Source: JAIOSF01 sp047159865 (GTDB taxonomy: Bacteria; Campylobacterota; Campylobacteria; Campylobacterales; Arcobacteraceae). Taken from it: a DNA stretch of 64,000 nucleotides. The stretch lies in contig NZ_AP038804.1 in the NCBI RefSeq assembly GCF_047159865.1, positions 1,116,001 to 1,180,000 of the forward strand, given 5' to 3'. Every line of letters starts with the position of its first letter. Within the stretch, counting starts at the first letter, position 1. Below the pieces are notes generated by a model that was not told the origin of the DNA, ran no database searches, and saw only the letters and a list, made by a program, of their open reading frames with translations. This document shows, piece after piece, positions 45,137-53,985 of this stretch. The translations under genes were made by a program, and so were the position numbers.

Positions 45137-45385
45137 ATGGGATTTAAAAAATTTTTAGAAAATGTAAAAGAAACTTTAGGTTTAGAGAGTTCTATAAAAG
45201 AGAGTAAAAAAAAGTCTATTAAAAGTTTAATAAAAAAACTCATTCACAAAAAGCGTGCACTTAAAACTACATTGAAAAAAAATATTTCAAAACAAGAAAA
45301 AATTGAGTTAGAAGAGGAACTAGAAATTATTAACTACCATATAAAAAAAGGGAAAAAAGTTTTTCAAAAACTAGACACTAAATAA
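45137..45385 (+). CDS. Unknown basic helical protein after the Na/Pi transporter
   Basis: I do not recognise this 82-residue protein. It is very basic, with repeated Lys runs (KESKKKSIKSLIKKLIHKK), and is predicted to be helical. AAAGGGATGA lies before the ATG. It follows the transporter by 12 nt. Together with the acidic 90-residue gene on the other side it makes a charge-complementary pair around the transporter. Confidence 0.6.
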   Translation: MGFKKFLENVKETLGLESSIKESKKKSIKSLIKKLIHKKRALKTTLKKNISKQEKIELEEELEIINYHIKKGKKVFQKLDTK

Positions 45386-45429
45386 AATATATTTATGAGA
45401 GTGTCTTCGTTTGTGTGATTTCTGTTTTA

Positions 45430-46008
45430 CTATTTGAAATCTGCAATATGATTAGATAATGCGTTTATTTCGTTGTCTGTAAGTTTTGTAACTTGTGCTT
45501 TCATAACACCTTTCATAGCTCCACCATAAGAACCATTTTTATACCCTAGTAAAGCTTCTTCTATTTGTTGCGCATTCCAATTTTTTATAATAGCAGATTT
45601 GTTTAAAGCTTTTTTCTCTCCATTTAGTCCATGACAGGAAGCACATTTTTTGTAGAGTTTATTTGCATCAGTATTTTGAACCACTTGTTGTACCTTTTTG
45701 ATAATTGGGTCAGATGCTTCGGTTACATTTTTTTGTACCTCTTTTACTTTATTTGCGATATTTTTTACAACAGGAGCAGTTGATTTTTGTAAATCTTTTG
45801 CTAACTCTTCAGTTTTTTTTGCAGTAGATTCGACATGAGTTATCACACTATTTGCAACTTTATCAACAGTTGATGTTTCCGTTGGTTCTTGTTGTGCCAC
45901 AACTTCTTTTGGCTGTGGAGTTTGAGTTTCTTTTGTTTCATTTTCAGTACATCCTGTGTATAAAATAGAGATGGTTGCTATACTCAAAAGAATATTTTTG
46001 TGAATCAT
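45430..46008 (-). CDS. Lipoprotein c-type cytochrome
   Basis: The 192-residue protein has a lipoprotein signal with lipobox LYTGC (Cys20), a long Thr/Lys/Glu/Val-rich linker of about 90 residues with coiled-coil character, and a C-terminal class I cytochrome c domain. The haem motif is CASCH at Cys122, Cys125 and His126. The distal Met is probably in MKGVMKAQVT. A membrane-tethered cytochrome could pass electrons between the bc1 complex and a terminal oxidase. It is a single-gene unit. Confidence 0.85.
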   Translation of the reverse strand: MIHKNILLSIATISILYTGCTENETKETQTPQPKEVVAQQEPTETSTVDKVANSVITHVESTAKKTEELAKDLQKSTAPVVKNIANKVKEVQKNVTEASDPIIKKVQQVVQNTDANKLYKKCASCHGLNGEKKALNKSAIIKNWNAQQIEEALLGYKNGSYGGAMKGVMKAQVTKLTDNEINALSNHIADFK

Positions 46009-46069
46009 GTTTTTTCCTTAATATTTAGATTTCGTTATATTACAATCATAGCTAATTTTTAATATGAAA

Positions 46070-46095
46070 TTTGTTATTTGTTTTTATATAACAAA
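46070..46095. repeat. Inverted repeat upstream of the ankyrin gene (first)
   Basis: TTTGTTAT and ATAACAAA form an 8-bp inverted repeat with a 10-nt spacer between the divergent cytochrome and ankyrin genes. It may be an operator half or a hairpin. Confidence 0.3.
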
Positions 46096-46124
46096 AAGTG
46101 CACTTGATTTTTATTGATGTATGT

Positions 46125-46154
46125 TCATTAATTTACTCATTAGTAAATTAATGA
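46125..46154. repeat. Perfect 12-bp inverted repeat upstream of the ankyrin gene (second)
   Basis: TCATTAATTTAC and GTAAATTAATGA are perfect complements separated by TCATTA. The repeat lies about 75 bp upstream of the ankyrin ATG in the 219-bp divergent spacer. An operator for a dimeric regulator is likely, with a hairpin in the leader as the alternative. Confidence 0.45.
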
Positions 46155-46227
46155 TAAAATAATAATTAATAAAATAAAATCCAAGTAAGTTAAACAATGT
46201 TCATTATAAACAAGGGGTAAGAAGTAG

Positions 46228-48180
46228 ATGTTGAAAAAATTCTTTAAAAAAAGCTTTACAAATAATAATTTTATGCAAGAACTTTTGTTTCAAACTCCTA
46301 GATATGAGTGGCTAACTGAGGCATTATCTAATGAACTAGTAGATATAAATCATCAAAATGAAAATAATGACACTCCATTGATGGTAACCCTCCAAAAAGA
46401 TCATGATAAATCTGCTCTTTGGTTGATTGATAATGATGCTGATCCAACCATTCGAAATAAAAATAATCAAAATGCCATTGATATTGCTATTCATAAAAAT
46501 AAAATAAAAATAGTAGAAGAACTTCTGAAAATGAACAAATTAGATATTGATCAAAAAGATGAATATGGAAGAAGTTTACTTCAAAATATTATTATCAGTG
46601 GAAATCATAAAATGGCAAAGATACTTATAAAGTGTGGTGCTAATATAAATACTTTGGATGGGAAAGGGAAACATATTCTTTATGATGCCCTATCTTATGG
46701 TGATCCTGTATTTGTAAGAGATTTACTGAAATATAAAAATATTGAGCTTAACGACATCGATAAAGATGGAAATACTCTTATGCAACACCCACAAATAGAA
46801 CAAAATGATACACTAGCAAAAGATCTTTTAATTGCGGGTTGTGATCCTACAAAGCTAAATGCAAAGGGGGAATCGTATCTTTATAAAACAGCATTAAGAG
46901 GGAAAGAAGCTGAAGATATAATAGATATTGCCTTAACTCATGGCGCGAATATAAATGAAAAAACAACATCGGGGCGTACTATTATGATGCAAATAGTTTT
47001 TATAGCATCTAAAGTACCTCCTGCAAAGAAACAATATAGGTTAGATCTTTTAAATATCGTACATAAAATGCTTAAATATAATGGAGATATTAATGCGTTA
47101 GATCAAAAAGGAGAATCTGGATTATTTAATGCAGTTGCGTTAAGAGATACGGAACTTATTGACTTTTTGTTGGATGCAAAGATTGATACTAACATTCAAA
47201 ATACAAGAGGACAAACAGTATTAGAATACTTGGTTTATGATGGTATGGAATATTCTAAAATTATAGAACAATTATTGAATCATACTATAAAACCAACTCT
47301 TAAAAACAAAGATGGACAAACAATTTATGAGATCTTGACAAATTTAATTTTACATAAACATGGCACTTTACCATTAACTGATGAAGCACTATTGAAAATG
47401 TATGACCCTGATGCTTTGTATTTTGATGTTGTTAAACTTTTACTCTCTTATGAAAAAGAGGAGGAGGGGAAAGAATTTATTTTAGATTTCTTTGACTCAG
47501 AAGGAAATCCTTTATTTTTCAAACCTTTGATGTATGATAATTTTGCTTTATTTAGTTTGTATACAAGATATAATATAAATCTTCATCAAATTAATAAGCA
47601 ACAACATAATATATTTTTTGCGTATGTTTTAAAAATTTTTGAGAATAATATAACAACAGCTACAGTTTGTAAAAATTTTCAAAATAATATAAGTAGTTTA
47701 ATCAGTAGAAAAGTGGAAAAAAATTTTAAAGATTCTTTAGGATGGACAATATTGCATAAAATTTTATCAACAAAATGTAATATTAAACTATTTAAAATCT
47801 TAACAGATGTCGTACGATTTGATTATACGATTGCAGATAATTTAGGTAGAACGGTTATTCATAATGCTGTTTGGCAGGATAATGTTGAAGTAGTTAAGAT
47901 TATTAATGCAAAAGCACATGAAAGTATAAATTTAGAAGACAATTATGGAATCACTCCTATTTATTATGCAGCACTTTTGGGAAATAAAAATTTAGTTTCT
48001 CAGTTTTTTGATTTGGGTGCTGCTATTACAACAAAAGGAAATATAAATTTAAAAGCAGTCAAAAAGTTTAAGCCAATGCTTAAAAACTTAGTAAAATTAA
48101 AAATTGATTTAGATGATCTTGCTTTAGAAAAAAGGATGGATAGTATAATAAGTGAGATTGAGCATAAATTTGGAGTTTAG
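46228..48180 (+). CDS. Large ankyrin-repeat protein
   Basis: The 650-residue protein consists largely of ankyrin repeats (about 33 residues each), clearest at residues about 44-180, 225-345 and 505-620. Repeat signatures such as NDTPLMVTLQKDHDKSALWL, DEYGRSLLQNIIISGNHKMA and NYGITPIYYAALLGNKNLV are visible. It has no signal peptide or membrane segment, so it is probably a cytosolic scaffold that binds other proteins. AAGGGG lies about 10 nt before the ATG. It is followed after 34 nt by the histidine kinase gene, so a shared transcript is possible. Confidence 0.85.
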   Translation: MLKKFFKKSFTNNNFMQELLFQTPRYEWLTEALSNELVDINHQNENNDTPLMVTLQKDHDKSALWLIDNDADPTIRNKNNQNAIDIAIHKNKIKIVEELLKMNKLDIDQKDEYGRSLLQNIIISGNHKMAKILIKCGANINTLDGKGKHILYDALSYGDPVFVRDLLKYKNIELNDIDKDGNTLMQHPQIEQNDTLAKDLLIAGCDPTKLNAKGESYLYKTALRGKEAEDIIDIALTHGANINEKTTSGRTIMMQIVFIASKVPPAKKQYRLDLLNIVHKMLKYNGDINALDQKGESGLFNAVALRDTELIDFLLDAKIDTNIQNTRGQTVLEYLVYDGMEYSKIIEQLLNHTIKPTLKNKDGQTIYEILTNLILHKHGTLPLTDEALLKMYDPDALYFDVVKLLLSYEKEEEGKEFILDFFDSEGNPLFFKPLMYDNFALFSLYTRYNINLHQINKQQHNIFFAYVLKIFENNITTATVCKNFQNNISSLISRKVEKNFKDSLGWTILHKILSTKCNIKLFKILTDVVRFDYTIADNLGRTVIHNAVWQDNVEVVKIINAKAHESINLEDNYGITPIYYAALLGNKNLVSQFFDLGAAITTKGNINLKAVKKFKPMLKNLVKLKIDLDDLALEKRMDSIISEIEHKFGV

Positions 48181-48214
48181 AATCAAAATTTTGCTATAGG
48201 TAAGGAGATATAAT

Positions 48215-50149
48215 ATGAATTTAAAGTATAACCGTCCCAAACTTATAAAACTAATAAAAGCCTTACCTTTGGCTGTAGCAGTTTTTTTTTCTTGCATCAC
48301 GACTTATCTTGTTGTAAATAATAATATTCAAAAACATAAAGAAAATATTCAAAATATAAAAACAGATTTTTTGGAAAATCAAAAAATTATCATCAAAAAA
48401 GAGGTGATAAGAACTCTTAAACATATCAGATATCAAAAAAATATAGCAGAACAAAAACTTAAAACTGATATTAAATCAAATATAGATAATGTCACGAAAA
48501 TTATATATAATATCTATAAAGAAAATAGTCATAAAACAAAAAGAGAGATTACAAAACTTATAAAAGATGCCATCAGACCTATTTCATATAATAATGGTAG
48601 AGGGTACTATTTTATTTATAAAATGAACGGAGTAAATATTCTATATCCCCCATCTCCTCAGTTTGAAGGTGAAGATATGTCTAATATAAAAGATTCTAAC
48701 GGCATATATAATATCCAGAAGTTAGCAAAACTTGCAGCAGAAAAAACTGAAGGTTATTTTAGTTGGTATTGGTTTAAGCCAAACAGCATCTTACCCAAAG
48801 ATAAAAAAATGTATAAAAAAATTGGATATATTAGATATATCAAGGAGTTAGATTGGTTTATTGGAACAGGAGAATATATACAAGAGTTTGAAAATGATAT
48901 TAAAAATGAACTTATAAAAGAGATTCAAGAGATACGATTTGGGGGAGATGGGTATATATTTATGCATCAATATGATGGTGTGGTATTGACACATATTGAT
49001 ACTCAGAAAATAGGGAAAAATTTTATAGAGCTACAAAATGAAAGTGGTAAATATATTGTTAAAGATATTATTGAAGTTGCAAAAAAAGGTTCAGGATTTA
49101 TTGAGTATACCATACCCCAAAGGGCGACAGATAAAAGAGGGGAAAGAAAGCTTTCTTATATTGTCGGCTTAGATGATTGGCAATGGCAAATAGGTGCTGG
49201 AACATACCTTTCAAATATAAACAAAGTTGTTATAAAAAGAGAATTAGAGTTTAAAGAGAAACTATACTCATCATTGATTAGTATAGTTATCTCAAGTGTA
49301 TTTTTGACATTAGTTTTAATATATATTATGTTAAAACTTTTAACGATCATAGAAGCAGAGTTTGCAAAATACGAAAAAGCATTAAGTGATCATATTTTTG
49401 AAAGTCACAAAAAAGATAAACTATTATCTGAGCAGGCCAAACTAGCATCTATGGGTGAAATGATAGCAAATATTGCGCACCAATGGAGACAGCCACTTTC
49501 TGTCATATCTACAGCTGCAACAGGGATGAAGATGCAAAAAGAGTTTGGGTGTTTGCCTGATGATATCTTTAATAACTCTTGTGATGCTATTAATAATAAT
49601 GCTCAATATCTTTCATCTACAATCGATGATTTTAAAAATTTTATCAAAGGTGATAGTTCGACAACAACTTTTGATGTGACACATACAATAAAGAGTTTTT
49701 TACATCTTGTGGAGGGTACTATTAAGACACATAATATTGATATGATTTTAGATTTAGAGAAAAATTTAGTAGTAACTGGTTATGAAAATCAAATGCTACA
49801 ATGTTTGATGAATATTTTTAATAATGCAAAAGATGCTTTTGAGTTAAATAAAGTAAAAAATAAAGAGTTTTATATTGTACTAAAAAAAGAGACAAGCGTT
49901 TATACTTTAGAATTGAAAGATAATGCAGGTGGGATACCAAAGAAAATTCTTTCTAAAATATTTGAACCGTATTTTACAACAAAACACAAGTCACAAGGGA
50001 CAGGTTTAGGGCTTCATATGACATATAATCTCATTACTCAAGGTATGAATGGAAAAATCGTTGCATCGAATTCTAACTTCAAAGATACAAGTGGACAAGA
50101 TGTAAACGGAGCAGTGTTTACTATAACGCTGCCATTAGAAAAGATATAG
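48215..50149 (+). CDS. Cache-domain sensor histidine kinase
   Basis: This 644-residue inner-membrane kinase has a transmembrane helix near residues 13-32 and a periplasmic region with two Cache_2-like modules, marked by NGRGYYFIYKMNGVNIL and GGDGYIFMHQYDGVVLTHID, each with a downstream WFIGTGEYI/WQIGAGTYL motif. A second helix lies near 352-375. The phosphoacceptor is His422 in IAHQWRQPLSVI. The ATPase domain has the N box in MNIFNNAKDAFE, DNAGGIPKK and GTGLGLHMTYN. No response regulator gene is adjacent. Its ligand is probably a small organic molecule, by family. Confidence 0.9.
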   Translation: MNLKYNRPKLIKLIKALPLAVAVFFSCITTYLVVNNNIQKHKENIQNIKTDFLENQKIIIKKEVIRTLKHIRYQKNIAEQKLKTDIKSNIDNVTKIIYNIYKENSHKTKREITKLIKDAIRPISYNNGRGYYFIYKMNGVNILYPPSPQFEGEDMSNIKDSNGIYNIQKLAKLAAEKTEGYFSWYWFKPNSILPKDKKMYKKIGYIRYIKELDWFIGTGEYIQEFENDIKNELIKEIQEIRFGGDGYIFMHQYDGVVLTHIDTQKIGKNFIELQNESGKYIVKDIIEVAKKGSGFIEYTIPQRATDKRGERKLSYIVGLDDWQWQIGAGTYLSNINKVVIKRELEFKEKLYSSLISIVISSVFLTLVLIYIMLKLLTIIEAEFAKYEKALSDHIFESHKKDKLLSEQAKLASMGEMIANIAHQWRQPLSVISTAATGMKMQKEFGCLPDDIFNNSCDAINNNAQYLSSTIDDFKNFIKGDSSTTTFDVTHTIKSFLHLVEGTIKTHNIDMILDLEKNLVVTGYENQMLQCLMNIFNNAKDAFELNKVKNKEFYIVLKKETSVYTLELKDNAGGIPKKILSKIFEPYFTTKHKSQGTGLGLHMTYNLITQGMNGKIVASNSNFKDTSGQDVNGAVFTITLPLEKI

Positions 50150-50156
50150 GAAAAAG

Positions 50157-51170
50157 ATGAAACAAAAAATACTTATAACAGGTGGTGGTACAGGAGGACA
50201 TTTAAGCGTTGCAAAATCTTTTATAGATGAATTTGATAATCGTGGATATGATGTGATTTTTGTTGGTTCACAAAAAGGACAAGATAAACAGTGGTTTGAA
50301 AACTATTCTGGACTATATCAAAGTTATTTTTTTAAAACACAAGGTGTTGTTGATCAAAAATTATTTGGGAAAATTAACTCTTTATTTATGATTGGTAAAG
50401 CTGTGTTAAAAACTATACAAATAATTCGACAAGAAAAAATAACCAAGGTGATTAGTGTTGGTGGATTTAGCGCAGCTCCTGCTAGTTTTGCAGCTATTTT
50501 AACAAAAACAGATTTTTATATACATGAGCAAAATTCTGTTATGGGAAGGCTCAATTCTATTACTCAAAAATATGCTAAAGAGTTGTTTAGCTTTTATTTA
50601 AAAAGCTCAAAAGTGAAAGATTATCCTATTCAAACAAAATTTTTTGAGAATGCAAGAATAAGAAAAGAGATAAAAATTGTTATATTTTTAGGTGGGAGTC
50701 AAGGTGCGAGTGCTATAAATAATTTTGCACTAAAAGTTGCACCAAAATTACAAGAGATGAATATCGATATTATTCATCAAACTGGAAAAAATGATTTTGA
50801 AAATATACAAAACGAGTATGAAAGATTAAATATAAAAGCAGATGTTTTTGATTTTTCTACAGAGTTAATAGAAAAAATGAACAAAGCAGACTTTGCAGTG
50901 AGTCGTTCTGGTGCTTCTACTTTATGGGAGCTTGTAGCCCTAGGTATTCCAACTTTTTTCATACCTTTCCCTCATGCTGCTGCTAATCATCAGTATTTTA
51001 ATGCAAAGTATTTACTTGAGAATCATTTATGTTATTTACAATCAGAAAATGAATTGAGCGAAAACTATTTTTTTGAATGTTTAGAGAAAGACTTAGAAGA
51101 AAAAAGTAAAAAACTTATTCAATGTATTGAAAAAGATGCAGTGAAAAGAATTGCAGATATTATAGAATAA
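50157..51170 (+). CDS. murG: UDP-GlcNAc undecaprenyl-diphospho-MurNAc-pentapeptide transferase
   Basis: MurG adds GlcNAc to lipid I to make lipid II on the inner face of the cytoplasmic membrane. The 337-residue protein has the N-terminal ITGGGTGGHLSVAKSF, the HEQNSVMGRLN loop and the C-terminal FLGGSQGASAIN, with SRSGASTLWELVALGIP for the nucleotide-sugar site. It lies 7 nt after the kinase gene. It is outside the usual mur cluster, as is common in this phylum. Confidence 0.94.
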   Translation: MKQKILITGGGTGGHLSVAKSFIDEFDNRGYDVIFVGSQKGQDKQWFENYSGLYQSYFFKTQGVVDQKLFGKINSLFMIGKAVLKTIQIIRQEKITKVISVGGFSAAPASFAAILTKTDFYIHEQNSVMGRLNSITQKYAKELFSFYLKSSKVKDYPIQTKFFENARIRKEIKIVIFLGGSQGASAINNFALKVAPKLQEMNIDIIHQTGKNDFENIQNEYERLNIKADVFDFSTELIEKMNKADFAVSRSGASTLWELVALGIPTFFIPFPHAAANHQYFNAKYLLENHLCYLQSENELSENYFFECLEKDLEEKSKKLIQCIEKDAVKRIADIIE

Positions 51171-51200
51171 GTAGATCAATGATAATAAATTGGTCTACTT
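51169..51200. terminator. Hairpin between murG and the chemoreceptor gene
   Basis: AAGTAGATCAAT pairs with ATTGGTCTACTT (one G-T pair) around an 8-nt loop and begins in the murG stop codon. It probably ends both convergent transcripts. Confidence 0.65.
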
Positions 51201-51208
51201 AAGTTATT

Positions 51209-53440
51209 TTAGAGGATTCTTTTTTGATTTACAGTATTTTTAATCTGTTTTGAAATATTATCCATTTCTATAGCACTATTTTTTGTTTGTGATGCAATGT
51301 CTGCATTTTGCTGTGTTTGAGTATCTAGTGATATGATTGTTTCATTTATTTGAATAATACGCTCTTCTTGATCTTTACTTGAACGCTCTATATCATGAAT
51401 TAAATTCATCGTTTCGTTTATTTTATTCTGTAATTGTTGATACCCTTCACTCATTTTGTTTGATATATTTTTACCCGAAATAGCTTTATGTGCTGCATTC
51501 TCAACTAATGCTTTGATTTGATTTGCTGCTTCTGCACTTCTTGAAGCAAGATTTCGTACCTCTTGTGCAACAACTGCAAATCCTTTTCCTGCTTCACCAG
51601 CTGTAGCTGCTTCTACAGCTGCATTAAGAGATAAAATATTAGTTTGAAATGCAATTTTATCAATAATACTAATTGCTTCATTAATTGCTGTAACTTCAGT
51701 ATTAATTTGTTCCATCGATTTTGTTGTTTTAAAAGCTAAATCCTGACCTATAGTTGAAACTTGGATCAACTCATTTGAAAATATTGACATTTGTTGAATA
51801 TTTTGAGTGCTTTTTGATATGTTTTTTGTAATTTGGTCAACAGATGATGTTGTTTTTTCTAGTGAAGTTGCAGCTTTATTTGAGTTGGTATTTAGTATAT
51901 CTACATTATTTAAAAGTAAAGTTGAGTTACTTTCTAAAACCTCTCCTTGATGTTTATTTTCTTTTACCATACTTATAATAGAATCTCTTAAATTATGAAT
52001 ACCATCAATTAGCTCTTTATATTCTCCTGTAATTGTTCTATTTGTTTTTATTGATGGTGTGTAGTTATACTGAGAATATTGAGTTAATGTATCTAAAATA
52101 TTTTTGAAAAGGTTTTGTTGTACATCAAGTGTTTGGTTAACAATATTTACAAAAGTTTGAACTTGTGGAGAAGATGCTGGATTTTGTATTCTACTTGTTA
52201 AATCCCCATCTTGCATTTTATTGAGAGTTAATATTGTTTCACCTGCACACAACATATCTAGTTCTGTTGAATTGTTAATCTCTTTGATATTTTTATTAAT
52301 CATTTGTGCAAGATCACAAAATTCATCATCTCCTTCTAAATTAATATTTTCAAATTCGTTATTTTCTCTTTCTAGGTACTCGATAAATCCAGTGATTCCT
52401 GCATATATTTTTGTAGTTGATTGTACTATATTACGGTGAATAAAACTAGCAAGTGCATTTGTAACTAAGAATAATAAAATCATTGAGATACAATAAAAGT
52501 AAAAAATGGAGCTTTTCTTTTCTAGGACTAAAGTTGCTCTATATAGGATATCATTAGATATACTATCATCGATATTTTTAAGCATATCTATTTTATAGGT
52601 TGCTTTTTCAAACCAAACAGATACTTTTGTATTTAAATTTTTGGCTAAAATTTCTTTTTTCATTTTTTCAAGTTCATGAATCTCTTTTCCAATTATTGCA
52701 TTTTTGTAGGACTTAGAGTATTTTTTGTCTGTTAACTCTAAAAAATTATTCATATAGTGTTCCTCTAAGATAACTAAAGTAAAAAATTTATTTAAAAGTG
52801 CATCATTTTTAGTGGCTAATATATTTGACCCAATAGCCCTTTGGATACCTAATCGTTCTTTTGCCATTTGAAAATTATAATAGGCTCGAATATTTCGTGA
52901 AAATCCTTTATCTTTTAGAGTTCTAATCGCTTTGGGAATAGTTCGTATAAGTTGTGCATTTATCTCTGTATAGAATTTTAATGCTTGAGATACAGGGATT
53001 GTTAAATTTGTTATATCTGTTCTTATATTTTGAAGTTTATCTATTTGAGTTAAAATAGTGCTTACTTTTACTTGAAGCTTATTATCCAAAGTATTGTGTG
53101 CTAAACTATTGAAAGTAACTTGAAATTCTTTGATCTTTTTATCCGTAGCTTCTCTTTGTTTGGGTAGTTCAGTAGTAAAGTTTTTTCCTTTACTTCCCAT
53201 ATAAGCTGATGTCATACCTCTCTCTATTTGTGTTTCATGTACTAATTGTGAAATTCTTGAAGAAAGTTTCATAATACCATTGAGTTTTTCGTATTCATTT
53301 TTCTCTTTATAGACCTCATAAACAGATATGCTTAAGAGTATAAACATTATAGTCATTGGGATTATTACTAGTAAAATAAGTTTTGATTTAATAGTAATAT
53401 TATTTAAAAATTTAGGGGTATAGTGTAAAATATTTTTCAA
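51209..53440 (-). CDS. Methyl-accepting chemotaxis protein with NIT sensor domain
   Basis: The 743-residue receptor has a transmembrane helix near 18-40, a periplasmic NIT-type helical domain (about 45-310) with the HETQIERGMTSAYMGSKGK pattern, a second helix near 312-334, a HAMP-like section and a signalling domain (about 500-740). The conserved hairpin tip reads KIAFQTNILSLNAAVEAATAG. NIT domains were described as nitrate/nitrite sensors but the ligand is not shown here. It is 3 nt downstream of the PAS gene, so the two are probably one operon. Confidence 0.9.
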   Translation of the reverse strand: MKNILHYTPKFLNNITIKSKLILLVIIPMTIMFILLSISVYEVYKEKNEYEKLNGIMKLSSRISQLVHETQIERGMTSAYMGSKGKNFTTELPKQREATDKKIKEFQVTFNSLAHNTLDNKLQVKVSTILTQIDKLQNIRTDITNLTIPVSQALKFYTEINAQLIRTIPKAIRTLKDKGFSRNIRAYYNFQMAKERLGIQRAIGSNILATKNDALLNKFFTLVILEEHYMNNFLELTDKKYSKSYKNAIIGKEIHELEKMKKEILAKNLNTKVSVWFEKATYKIDMLKNIDDSISNDILYRATLVLEKKSSIFYFYCISMILLFLVTNALASFIHRNIVQSTTKIYAGITGFIEYLERENNEFENINLEGDDEFCDLAQMINKNIKEINNSTELDMLCAGETILTLNKMQDGDLTSRIQNPASSPQVQTFVNIVNQTLDVQQNLFKNILDTLTQYSQYNYTPSIKTNRTITGEYKELIDGIHNLRDSIISMVKENKHQGEVLESNSTLLLNNVDILNTNSNKAATSLEKTTSSVDQITKNISKSTQNIQQMSIFSNELIQVSTIGQDLAFKTTKSMEQINTEVTAINEAISIIDKIAFQTNILSLNAAVEAATAGEAGKGFAVVAQEVRNLASRSAEAANQIKALVENAAHKAISGKNISNKMSEGYQQLQNKINETMNLIHDIERSSKDQEERIIQINETIISLDTQTQQNADIASQTKNSAIEMDNISKQIKNTVNQKRIL

Positions 53441-53443
53441 ATT

Positions 53444-53845
53444 TTATTCTCTTTCTTTCATTTGTTTATAAATTGCTGTATATTTTTTTATCTCTTTTCT
53501 TGAAGCTCGTCGTCTACAAGATATATAGCCTTTTTGATTATCATTTGAAGTAAAGGGAAAAACTGTTGCAAATACCCAATAAAATTTCCCATTTTTGGTT
53601 CTATTTTTAACAAAACCTTTCCATCTATTTCCTTTTTTTACCGTTTCCCATAGATCTTTAAAGGCTGCTTTTGGCATATCTGGATCTCGTACAATACTAT
53701 GTGGCTGTCCTATGAGTTCGTTTAGATTGTATCCTGCAAAGTGACAAAATTCATCATTTGCAAATCGAATTATTCCTTTTTCATCTGTTTCTGATACAAG
53801 GAAAGATTTCTCTTTTAAGATGTATTCATTGTTTATAAGTTCCAT
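53444..53845 (-). CDS. PAS protein of the Aer/CetB type
   Basis: This 133-residue protein is a single PAS domain with short tails. SETDEKGIIRFANDEFCHFAGYNLNELIGQPHSIVRDPDMP, read in parts, follows the Aer PAS, with the key HSIVRDPDMP and a FYWVFATVFP strand. Aer/CetB PAS domains bind FAD and report redox or oxygen state. It is coupled to the downstream chemoreceptor gene, like CetB with CetA in Campylobacter. ATG 53845 has GGAG 6 nt upstream; the in-frame ATG at 53857 overlaps that site and is less likely. Confidence 0.85.
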   Translation of the reverse strand: MELINNEYILKEKSFLVSETDEKGIIRFANDEFCHFAGYNLNELIGQPHSIVRDPDMPKAAFKDLWETVKKGNRWKGFVKNRTKNGKFYWVFATVFPFTSNDNQKGYISCRRRASRKEIKKYTAIYKQMKERE

Positions 53846-53985
53846 AGTAAACTCCATTTATCTGATGTGAAATTATGCTATAATTAGGATTAAGCGTATC
53901 TAAAATTGAACTATATAATTTATTAAATAGTAATTAAATTTGAAATTAATAAAGCTTATGATAATAATTAAAAAGGGTAATCTTT

